Positions 11,344 to 22,992 of a DNA stretch of 64,000 nucleotides are shown here, in pieces. The stretch's first letter is position 1. Each line of letters opens with the position of its first letter. The stretch is from Pempheris klunzingeri (taxonomy: Eukaryota; Chordata; Actinopteri; Acropomatiformes; Pempheridae), in the NCBI RefSeq assembly GCF_042242105.1, contig NC_092035.1:9380477-9444476 (forward strand). The letters are read 5' to 3'. Below the pieces are notes generated by a model. The model was given only the letters and a program-made list of their open reading frames with translations. It searched no databases and had not been told where the DNA came from. The translations under genes were made by a program, and so were the position numbers.

Positions 11344-14300
11344 TCACATCTCCACAGTATCCACGGGGAGTCCACTGGCTGTCCGGCTGCCTGGAGAGCA
11401 GGGCAGCAGGGAGACCTGTGTGTGAGGGGACCCGCTGTGGCTGATGGAGCCGTGGTGCTGCCTGGTCCGGCTGGGGAGGTGCTGAGTCAGCCTCCACCTC
11501 CTCCACCTCCTCTGAATCTCCTGCTGCACCTGCAAACGCACGTGTCACAGATCTCCTACCTGCTCCACATTTTACTTTGCAGCTGTGCTGATCGGCGAAC
11601 TGGTGCTTACCTCTCCATTCATGAAGCAGTAGAGCACGGCGACCACGAAGCCCTTAGAGGTGTGACAAGGAAAAGGTCAGTGAGTGTACTTTTATTTATC
11701 ATCATTCTCTTCCATATGTACACTTACTTTACCTGTGTGGACGACAGGGCCAGCTCTGCAAAGGTCCATATCTTAAACACTGAGCTGCTCACTTCAACAG
11801 GTAAGAACACAAACAGGATGTAATGCAGACCAAACAGAGCCACCAGAAAAAATGTGGATTTGATCAGCCTCCTAGTGGAAGAAAAAGTATTTTCCCTCAT
11901 TAATAGGAACAGAATTTCCCCTGCTGTCACACATAACTGTCTTTTATCCAAAATACACGTCCCATTCTTCAAAGACACTACTTTTCTTCTAGAACACATC
12001 ACTGGCCTCAACTTTACAGACCAGACACACAGCATGACCACAGTACTGTGGTCACTACTCACTTGTATTGGCTGAACTCATTCCTCTGTGCATCTGGCAT
12101 TCTGAGCTTGCTCACCAGTATCCTCAAAATCCCCAAGAAAAAGACGAGATTCATCTGAAATGATTCAGACCAGTCATTACTATGCTAATGCCATTTGGAA
12201 AGCAAATAGTTTTACCTTTTGGGAAGCAGATGTTCACTTTCTTACCAAGAGCTAGATGAGAAGATTGATAGCCACTCTTTCCTATTTAACAAACAGACTT
12301 GAGCCTCCCAATCCTCTCATGTAACTCTTGGCAAGAAGCAAATAAAAATGCTTTCCAAAATGATGAAAGAAATTATGAAATTTCAGTAAACTAGAGAAGA
12401 AAGTTTTTACTGATATAGTGAGAAGAACTGGCACTCGAAGTATCCACCAGATCCACTTATGTCTCCTTGTTTCCCAGCAGCTTTGGCAATGACATATTTT
12501 TTTTTAGAATCAATCAATAATAATAATCTCATAACTGCAAATGAATGAGTGAAACCGGTTTTATCCTCCCCTTACCCTTCATCCTCATAGAAATACTTGG
12601 CACACCCCCAGGAGACAATAACAGTCAGTGGTAAGCCTGTGTGATGAAAGGAATCTTGGTTAAATCTAAAAGGTTCTGAGGTGTGAATATGTGCACAAGG
12701 GCAAAGAGCAAAAAGAGGTGTGTGTCACTGAGTCTCCGTACCCCAGCTTAGGATGATGTACCAGGCGAGGTGTTTCCTCAGGGAGAAGAAGGAGCGGCTC
12801 ACCAGGGTGAAGAGGAAGTGACCCTCCGCCAGCAGCCAGCTGTAGTTGGCCAGGATGGAGTAGTTGGAAAACATCAGCACCACCTTACATGCCACCTGAG
12901 AGAAGGAGAAGCTCCTATGTTGGGTGGTGAGGGATAACTGATCTTTATGCAAAAATACGCTCACTGGTACTGATCTTCTTATCTAACTCTAACTTCTCTT
13001 CTCTTGTATGTATGAGTATGACAAGACAGTGTTCGTCCATCCATACCGGGTAGTAGTCACAGTGGTAGAGCTCCTCATCAGTAAACAGCAGAGCGTCTCT
13101 GATGAAGATGAAAATGGCTCTCAGGATGAAGGAGACAAACAGCTGGATGTGAATGTAGTTCCTGGTACAGTGCAGCTTTCTGAAGAAATATGAGATTCGA
13201 CACACATCTGTGACACATGAAGCGAAGGTAAAAGGAAGGGCCAAAGCAATTCACCAAAGTCTTTGTGGTCGAGAGAGAGAGGAAGGTTTGAGAAATGATG
13301 TTTCTCACCCAAACAGACAGAATATAGCGATGGCGATGGTGAGGGAGATGAGAGAGAGCGTGTACCCGGCTGTGTACATGCTCTTCACGTAGGAGAAATA
13401 CAAATGGGAATCTGAGGGCTGATCAAGGGGAAGAGAACATCACTTCATCACGTACAAAACATGTGACAACATATCTAACACCACTGTGGGGAGAACCGAG
13501 AAGCCTGAGGGAAAATAACGTAAGCATGATTTAGTCTTGGCAGTTTTATACTCTTTTAGTTTACCAACTTTAAAAATAGTAACAGAAGTGAATTAGAGTA
13601 TTTCTCCAAATGTTCAGCTATGCCTTTAAGCATTGCATAGAAATGATAGTTACTATTATACTTCTCAATCAGCTCAAACTCCCTACTTGGATAGTATATT
13701 ATTTTGATCATGTAAAATTGGGTGTCTCATAGTTATGCTTTATACCAGATAAACTGCATATGTGGTTCTATTAGTTACCACCAACCTCTCCAAGAAAGTG
13801 TAGTGTCTCATTGAAAGTGTAGCCACATGCATCTTCATGTGGCACGAGCAGGTCTGTCCAGCCGTTAGCAGTGCAGTTGCGATGCACTTTACCTGCAAAA
13901 TAACGATAAAATCCAACATCTGTTGCCGTTCTCTCAATGAGTCAGACAGAAAAATAAATATATCTAGGAAAATGGTGTCTTGTGGGGGGGTGTTCATCCT
14001 GGTTACGTGTGTGGAGAGTACTTATATATGTACTGGGATTTATTGGACAGTGAAAATCTGCAAATGCAACTTCAGATGGTTCTTCAGGTAAATGATGATG
14101 AAATCTATCATCCTCATCCCTCAACACAAACGTAACACTCTAGTGTGTAATCTGGTGTCTCTGTGTACACGAGCATTTCATGGCTGAATGTTTGTATAGA
14201 ATCAGAGAGGGAGAGGCTGTCTCAGTTCCTTTTGAAAACAAATGAGTTTCCTGGCAAATAATTAACCAGTGCAACGTGGTATAAATAATGCGTCTGTTTG

Positions 14301-15164
14301 TAAAAGTGCATATGTGGTATCTCACCCTCTGAACTGAAAAACTCTGGACATGGTTGAGAGACAGTTTCCCAGAGAGAAGCAGGCGGCCAGCAGTTCAGGT
14401 CATCCCACATTCCCTTACAGTGCACACTGATATTGTTGTCTTCATAGATGGAGCAGAAATTAAAGTATATTTCATTTTCTAGGATTCCGTCCAAAAAAGC
14501 CAATGACAAATAAAAATGGTGGCTCTGATTTGATGTTTTAATTGCAGAATGAACACTTTAAATGTTCCATATCTGGATTTATTTTAACCTTTCAAATTAA
14601 AATCAATTCTCCCTAATTAACGTTTTGGTGGTTGTCGACTTTAGGGTGCAGTATGCCATGTGACCACTAGGTGTCACTAAATCATCGCACCATATTTCTG
14701 TATGTTCAAAAGGCTGTATTCAAAGATATCATTAATTTCAAAGATCAGCATTTTTTCAATAGAAATTTTAACAAAGAAGAACTTTTGATTTATTCTACAT
14801 TATATATAAAGGATATATATTCTTTATTCATTCAATAAAGTATATTGTATAAGATAATACAATAAAATACACAATTTAGAAACTGTATTAACCCACCTGT
14901 TGCTTTGTGTGACTGAAAAAGTAGCAGATCTTTCATGCACTGTTCCTCCTCTCTCACAAGATTAACATGAGGATGGCATCCTGATGACGCCTGTAAATAA
15001 GGACACAATAAAGCACTTGTTCTTAACATTTGTCATTAAGCATGCATCTGTTTTCTCACCTGTGGTAACAGTAGCATTCCAATAAGTCCAACTTTTTTCA
15101 TTGTGTCTGACAGGTTCCTTTTTCCCATCAAGATAAGTGCCAGCGTCCAGACCTCAAGCCGCAT
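11344..15164 (-). CDS. sctr: Secretin receptor, class B1 GPCR (thirteen coding exons)
   Basis: Minus-strand exons, in order: 15164 (or 15101)-15060, 14990-14897, 14439-14326, 13892-13786, 13418-13309, 13179-13047, 12895-12742, 12636-12576, 12480-12411, 12154-12063, 11871-11733, 11652-11611, 11529-11344. Phases chain without a break; sizes 133, 154, 61, 70, 92 and 42 are those of class B1 GPCR genes. The product is 447 aa from the ATG at 15101 ([13 protein letters not shown], a clean signal peptide) or 468 aa from 15164; human SCTR is 440. The ectodomain has the six family cysteines ([40 protein letters not shown]). Core motifs include [40 protein letters not shown] and [14 protein letters not shown]. 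The family couples mainly to Gs/cAMP. SCTR is preferred over VIPR/ADCYAP1R because of motif detail and the dbi-cfap221 position. The exon 4/5 border is uncertain by a few codons. Confidence 0.88.
12219..12290 (+). repeat. Fragment of dispersed fish repeat in sctr intron
   Basis: The phrases 'cactttcttaccaagagcta' and 'gatgagaagattgatagcca' match a common percomorph repeat ('ctttcttgccgagagttagatgagaagatcgat'). A similar fragment occurs at 53656-53735, and the other part of the same family at 57908-58040. Confidence 0.5.
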
Positions 15165-15660
15165 ATCTGATTAGAATGACAAGTAAGCATCCTGCCATGC
15201 AACAGATATATGAGGTCTGAAAATCAAACACAGGCCTACTCAGTGGCGATAATTATGCACCAGCACAAGCCAGTAATAATAAACTTTAAGCTTCCTGTCA
15301 TGACTTTCAAAATAATGTCATCGGCTCGCGTAAGAATAGTTAATCTGTGAAATCGTAAAGTATATTTAGGAATAGTTCAAAAGCAAATGAATATTAATTA
15401 ATATAATGTGTTTTCACTGCATATAACCAGATGAGGAATGGCAAAAAATAGACACCGCGTTTGTTTTGTAGACCTTTATTTTGATTGTAGAATGGCTAGC
15501 TTCCGGGTTTATTCTCGTTGGTTTGACGCACTTTAAATCAACAAATCGTATTCGCCCACAGGACGTTGGTCCCGCCCCCTCACAGTACTAAGCGTCTCTA
15601 TGGCAACGACAGTGTTTGCTAGTGGGGTCCTCATCAACAGTAAACTAAATGCCCCGGTAC
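15165..15660. promoter_or_regulatory. Shared divergent promoter of sctr and cfap221
   Basis: About 450 bp separates the sctr start from the probable cfap221 transcription start. The cfap221 side carries a GC box (cccgcccc, about 15571), an X-box-like RFX site at 15594-15607 (GTCTCT AT GGCAAC; right half perfect, two mismatches in the left) and FOX-like sites TGTTTGC at 15613-15619 and GTAAAC at 15640-15645. RFX plus FOXJ1 sites are the usual controls of motile-cilium genes, which fits cfap221. Whether the same element drives sctr is unknown. No TATA box is evident. Confidence 0.55.
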
Positions 15661-16165
15661 GAAAATGGAAAACGGAATATTGCTGGATCATTTGAACAAC
15701 TAAAGGCAACACAGTGTCTAAAACATAAGTAGGTTGTGAAGTATCATTATTGAAGGTTTTTTCATTGAGAAGCTGATAAATCTGTTGTTATGAGCCTCTA
15801 TTTAAGTTAACGCTTGTTAAAATAAGCTATTTGCTATTTGTAGCCTGTTTGATAGCGTTGCACTTAGTTCTGTTATGTCTGATAATTATTTGCATTATAA
15901 AAGGACTGAAGTTGCATCTTAAATTCTTTCTAGATCTTCCTAAAACTGACAGTGAAGTCAGGTGCCTACATTTAAAAATATGTACCTCTTTATCAAAATA
16001 TGACACTGATTATAACCATATCCTGCTTCCTTCCATGTCTTTCATCTTGGGCTCAGTTCATAAATTCACAGGTGTACCATCCTAGTGTTCCTCGGTGTCT
16101 CCTTGACTGTCCTCCAGCCTGCTGTCATTTCTCTCATGAGGAGCCAGAGCTGACCTTTTGCCAGG

Positions 16166-19100
16166 ATGGAAGTAGCCCTCTCTGCCCCGCAGATCCTCTC
16201 AGAGCCCCTCAGGAGGGGGACTCCTCTGCCCCTGAGCCAGCTGGTGGAGGAGAGCAGGAGCACAGCCAACATTCCCAATCACCTACTGGAATCAAGTATT
16301 CAGCATGACCTCTGAAACCCTCTGATATCACTCATTCAATTGTTGTCGTCATAGTCGTTACCATGTCTTTTTCATGGTTTCCATTGCTGCTTATTTTGGG
16401 TTAGCTGAAGCATCTGTGCGCGGTAATGCAGATGTGAAAAGCCTGCATTCAGACAGTTTTCTTCTATGCATAAAGCTTAGCACATCTGAGTAATTGTTTT
16501 TTCTTTCCCAATAGAAATCTATGCCAAACTGAAAAGCAACAGCCTGATCCAAGCGGAGCCCCCAGTGCTTCACTTCAGTGGGTTTGAGCTGGAGAAGGAT
16601 TACATGAAGATCCTGGTGAGGGAAATTGTGCCAAGATGTTACCATTCATTTCTTACTGTACCATTTACAGACTACACTGGACAGCTAATTTACCAAGTTA
16701 TTACAGAGTTGTTAGAAATGTAGTAGAAAGCTTTTTTTCTGCCATTCTGTTATGAGCACAAATGCTTGGTGTGAAAAACAAGTAAATCAGAATAGTAAAG
16801 ACCAGACAAAAGGTACAGGCTCAATGTGGGCTGCATAAAAAAAGCAGAATGGCAGAATGGCCATGATATGATATAGTCCGCATAGTCTCCTCAGAGCACA
16901 TTGGCAGCGTAGGTGTACCTTCTGCTGCACGCTGATTCATCTGCAGTGCTTTTGAATTGAAGGTAGATGTGGATGTCTTGCATCCTTTTAAACAAAAATC
17001 CTCCTCTTCCTCACTGACTCTGAGGGAGATAGCTGTCCATGTACCAGGCTTATTCGTCATCGTCATTAGCCAGGTTCTCATACTGACAAGGGCCATTGTG
17101 GCAGCAATTTATGTGCAGTGCATCATATCGGCACGTTTGAAGCACTTGGCACCACAGCTGAATGCAGCATCCAGGGTTTTAAGAGGGAGTTTACAATCAA
17201 TGTTTGGTGAAGTGGTGAGGAGGCACAGATAAAATGTATAATCCAGTGCTGTACTTGAGTACACAATCTCTTAATGTCTTTGATATGGACTGTCCCTGTG
17301 AATTATAAACTTTGGCAGGCAGCTCCAGTTGTATTCAAAAAACATTGCAGTAAAGTATCAAAATAATTGTAAAAATCCTACATGATAAATTCCTCATTTG
17401 GTTTCCGTCGAGGATAGATTTGATTTAATTGAATGGGCACTGATTTTACCCTCTATGTGCGTGATGAAGCACTGTGGGCTGGATGTAAGCAGCAAGAGTA
17501 TGGAAATGGTTTTCTCAAGTGCACATGATTGGATGGAAATGAATTATTATTTTCTCTCCTCTTCCTCTCCCTCAGAAACTAATCAACATCTCATCTGAAG
17601 TCATGAATATTCATATCATCCCCACCCAAACCAAGCACTTCCAAACAACTTATATCAAAAAGGTAATTTTTTTTTTCATCACAAACTGCTGACCTGAATA
17701 TAATATTGTGTCTCCCCTTGTCCGTTAGTGCAGTCTGTGTTGCTGCTGATGATTCAGCCTTGTTCCATCTGTTTCTCTCAAGTATCGACTCATCCCAGGC
17801 CTCGCCTACACACTGAAGGTCAGATTCTGTCCCGACGAGTGGCGATACTTCTATGACTGCGTTCGGGTTCACTGCAAGGTTAGGATCCAGCAGTTTGCAC
17901 GCCACTGTGGCCGCCGTGCTGCTTTTTGGCTGCGAGTCGCCTGCAGTGTGCTAATGCTGATTGTTTGACACTGAAATCTTCAGACTTTAGGCATTTACAC
18001 AGTCACTGGGAAGGAACAGCTGCTCACTAGAGCTAGCTCATGTTGCACACAGCCAGACAACCATGTTTAACAATCCTTTGTTACTTTAACTTATCTCTTT
18101 TTATGATATGTTTACTTTGAGAGCTCTCTTATCTCTGCTCTTCTCTCTCACCCTTTCAAATCTCCCCTCTCATGTTTTCTTGTTCATTCAACCCACGTCC
18201 ACCCCTTCTAAGGGGGAAGAGAACCTGTTAATTCCAGTTCATGCTTACCCTGTCATCGATGACCTGCACATCCCTCCCCGTATCGACCTATCAGCCGTAC
18301 CACTTGGACAAAGGTGTGTGCGTGTACCGTACAGTATGTGTGTTGGGATCTTCAATGGACTGTATTTTGACCTCCATCCAGCCCGAGGGCTTGCCTGTCT
18401 CTTTGTATTCTTCCATACAGCCAACCATGCTTCCATTCACCCGATGGAGTCGAATCATAAAAAAATAATCTCATCTCTTTTTGCTCTAGCGTTTGCCATG
18501 TTATTCCTCTGAGATGCAGCTGCCCCATCGACTTTGAGTTTCAGGTGTACGTTCTTCAGCCCCACGAGGCCTTCTCCATCCACCCCCTTACAGGTATGGA
18601 CCAGTGGAATCAATTCATTTAGCAATAAAAATGATGCAACTTGCCTTTTCATTGCTGTGCATGTGATTTTTACAGTACATTTTATGCCTGGTCTCATTTT
18701 GTCTTTTAAAGATTACATGTCGGCATTCTGAATTTACAATTAAGAATTTTTCTGTAAGGTAAAATGGCTGAGTTAGGTGTTTCAACATTGCTAGTTCTCA
18801 TTTAAACCATCAGATTGAGAGGATAACCCATCAGGAGAGCAACTGTGCTGTGTTCTGTCAAAAGCTTTCAGTGCTACGTGTTGTTATTAAACATGTCACC
18901 AGAGAACATGAAGGATGCCTCCAGTTTCCACACACTGACACTATTCATGGCCTGGGAAGCATCATATCACATGGCGGAACCAGCACTTGGGATTTGAATT
19001 ACAGCTGCAGTTTTAACTCGGTACAAACCTGGAATGAGAAGAGATATAAATGAGTGTCTCATTTTGGAAGGGACTTTTATGTTTTGTCTTTTTTTCCCTC

Positions 19101-22100
19101 TCTGCGTTCTCAATAAAGCGTGGCCATGTGACAGACCCTACAGCTCACAGTGTAAAAACATCCAGCCACACGCAGTCAGCTGTGGTAATTCAACATGATA
19201 TCGTTTTTTGGGACATAACCGGGACACTTTATTTGCCCGTCAGGCATTTCAAGTTCAATCATTTGTGACCTCAGATGGTGGGTTTGTATTTGAAGTCATC
19301 ACCCTTTGTTTCCCAACGTTTTGAGTCTGACGCACATACCCCCACATCCTGATCACATGAGCCTAAGTACTCTAGACGTCACCGTCCTCACATGGATATT
19401 ATTTAACACTGTTGCCTACATAGACCTGGCTATTAGAATAATTTTAATGCAATTAAATTGTCATTGTTTAGGTTGGTTTAGTCAAGTCTGTGCTTCTACT
19501 ACTTCCAACGGGAGTGACAGAAGCTGGATGAGTCTCTAACCTCTAACTAATTACCTTTAACCAATTTTTAATGCATTATCCTCAGCTAAGTCTTTCAGCT
19601 GGTTATCCATTACTTTTAGCTTTTAAAGTTCTGCTCACCTTGCGAATACATTCCACGCACTCAATGGCAACATATGGTGGTACAATTGACTGGGTTGGGG
19701 TGAAATGTGTACTTAAGCCCTGCTGTCAACACCAATTCATCTCTATTATCCTTTCTCTTCCAGGTGTGGTACCAGCCAATGGTGAAGTGAAGATCATTGT
19801 GACCTTTAGTCCTTTCCAGTATGAGACTTGTCAGGTCACCATCCAGCTGATAGTCTCCCAATTCAACACCAAACCCTACCTCTGCACCATCACTGGCAGC
19901 TCCACCCCTCACCTAGCCCTCAGGTAGTTACAATAAGAAGACTATAGGTCTCCTGTCCAGATTTGTCAGGGGCATTAAGGGACACAGATGGCACAGATAC
20001 CAGTGTCTGTACTGGCAGCTTATCTTACACTGCTACACTCTACCTGTTCAGCAAGTTCTCTGGGTTCTTGCAGGCCTTTTTGACAGTACATCACAACAAT
20101 ACCTAACAAAGTTACGCCACATATTGCTATTATATAACAGGAAGAAAATATTTCAGGTCGGATCCTTTAATTTAAGTAACATACATAAACTAGTCAATCC
20201 TCACGTCGTCTATGAGTGAATGATAATGTAAAATGATCAGTTGGGGCCTTTCCCTCCTCTCTCTGCTTTCCTGTTATGATACCAGCTCTCAGGCTGTGCT
20301 TTCAAACTAACTACCAAACTAGTCGGTTGATTTAGGGATAAAAGCACGTACCCAACTGGATAAAGAGAAAATGGCCCTGTGTGCTGATTAGAAGTTCCCA
20401 TTTGTTTTTGTTTTTTCAGCCGGTACAAAACCTAATGTTTAATTCTGTTCCCATGAGAAAAAGGGTGCTATCCATCACACAGCAGCAGCTCCATCCACTG
20501 CACTGTCTCGGTGTTATCTCGGCCGAAAGTTAATAATTCATGAAAATAGCTCGGTAGCTGGTGCAGTGATATCAAGATGGATATGCCTCCCGATGGATGT
20601 TTAGCATATAAAACATTCTCCCTCTGTTTGTTGTCCCCCTGCAGTGGAACCAAATAAAAGATGAGATATGTTCAAGTGAAAGATTAAGCAATGCATGCAG
20701 GAGCCAATGTTTTTCCAGCTAGAACCAATAGCTGACACTGGCTTGTTGCTGAGTGTCCCTTACCTGATGTAGGTAGAGGCTATTCCTAAAATAAACAGAC
20801 GATGATCACTTTAATATCATGAATGACTTTGCTTCTGTGTTGCATTTTCCATCAGTCTAATCAATCTAATGCAATCTAACACAACAGTCTGGCAATAAAT
20901 CCTTGAATAAACCTTGTAAATCCTTGTGTTGCTTATGCTGTTGGGCCTTTGCTGACACTGTCAAAGAAGTGTTGAGTCAACGCTGTGGTCATTTAAGTCC
21001 ACGGTTAGCGACACTGACACCGAAAAATTTGACAGCTGGAAAAATGTAAATATAATGAAAATTCATTACCTGGCTTCTGACCTCATTGCTCAGCCTGCCA
21101 CCCCCACACCCTTCAACTCCCTCGCTGTCCATACATCATTGTATAAACACCCAATTTAGACTAGTGCCGCTCTTACTCTGCTACAGCTGATCCTAGCATA
21201 ATTCCAGAAAAAAAAGAACCAACTACATTTTCCCCATCCACTGTCTTTGTTCATTTTCTATTGGTTTTGACTTTGCAACCTCGAATTAGTTCCAGAAATG
21301 TCAGTTGCAGTCAAACTGGTGTTATCTACTGGTGTGTCTTTTTTTTTTGTGCTCACTATTGTGTCATAATTAGGGCAAGTTTTATATCAGGCGAAAATTC
21401 ATGTGCTTATTTTTCTGCGTGACAGTGAGCTGCACACAAAGTCGGACTCTGGAGAGCACGAAGGGCCTTCACCTGCTGCCCCAGTGCCTCCTCGAAGACA
21501 AAACAAACACAGGTCGACCAAGGAGGCTGATAAATCTAAGGTAGCGTATGCAGAGATGTGGCTTATTTATTTAAGTTAGTGAAAATAGTTGTGAGAAGCT
21601 CTCTTACTCCCTGATGAAAGCTGTAAAGATCTTTATGTAAATTCGATGTAAGATGTGCTTGATACTGTGTTACCTCATTTCCTCATTCATTTCCACCTTT
21701 CATTTTTGATTAAGGAGACAAGAGAAGAAACACATTTTCTTTTAATATTTTTTTTTAATATATGCAGTCAGTGCAAAAACATCCATTGTCTTCCTGCTGT
21801 TTCTCTCTTTTGAAGACACTGAGAGATCCTAGTGCTAAGCCTGGACCGAAGCCTCCGGCAGATGTCTGCACCCCTGCTGGGGTGGCTAAGATGCTCATCA
21901 AAGACACCAATAAACTCAACTCTAAAGACCTGAAGGAAGGTAGATGATTAAACGGCACCCGATGATTTGACTGTTTCAGGATGATTTTACTCCTTCTGTG
22001 CAGTACCTCCTCCGATTTGCTGCCATGAAGTAAATTGAATTTCAGAAATATGTCTCATGTCTATTATTTGTCTTTCTCTTCAGCCATATCCTGTGGCAGT

Positions 22101-22957
22101 ATGGCTGGTCTGCAAAACAGGCAGATGAAGGAGGCCCTCTTTGTGAAAAAGGTTCAACAAAACATGAAGGAGGAGCAAGCCAACCACTTCAGATGGTAGA
22201 TCAAAATAAAAGAATTTAATTTATTTATTTATTAGTTTATTTTGGTACATTGTTGTGTTGGGTTTTTTTTAAATCAAGATGACAACCAGAGTAAAAATAG
22301 ATTTTTTTCATTCAGGCAAGTTCATCTTGGTGCGGACCCGGTGTCACAGCGCTCCAGGAGGCAGATAGCAGAGGAGAGAGAGATTGCACTGCATGAATAC
22401 ATGGTAAGATTTTTCCTTCATTGTACAGAGAAATTCTTACAGCATGCTGTGCTACAGAAGGGTCAAATCAGAGCAGGGGTTTTCAAGGTCTGATGCTGTG
22501 TGTCCCACTCAGCCAAAAATGAGGCAACTGTGGCCTGTGTGGTGCTATTGGTACAACTCTTGTCTTAGCCTATATTTGCTGAGATTTTGGTGTATTTCTA
22601 CTATTAAAAGTATGAAGGAGATATTTTCATGTAATGTGTTTGAGTTTGTCTTCCTCTTTTCCTCAACATGACATTTACTGGATATGTTGGTCGCTAATCA
22701 CTTATGCTTACCACAAAGTCACAACCCGACTCACTTGTAGCACCTCTAGATCCACACTCTGTGTCTCTGTGATCGATTTTATAGAGTCACTGAGGAAATA
22801 TGCAAACCCAGCCTATGTAACATCAGTTTTGAAATATTAATCTGTGTGTATGAGTGTGTGTGTCAGTTTCCTCAGAATCTTATTTGAATACTTGCCAGAA
22901 CTCTCACAGACTCCTAACAGCACCTCCCCCACCTCCTCTCCACCTGCACTGTTAATA

Positions 22958-22992
<35 letters not shown>

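Noticed and set aside
11224..11823. 199-codon plus-strand ORF
   Set aside because: It is the antisense shadow of the last three sctr exons, which match the secretin receptor on the minus strand with exact exon sizes.
16000..16308. 102-codon plus-strand ORF over cfap221 exon 1
   Set aside because: It is in the wrong frame. The frame from 16166 matches CFAP221 and joins the next exon in phase.
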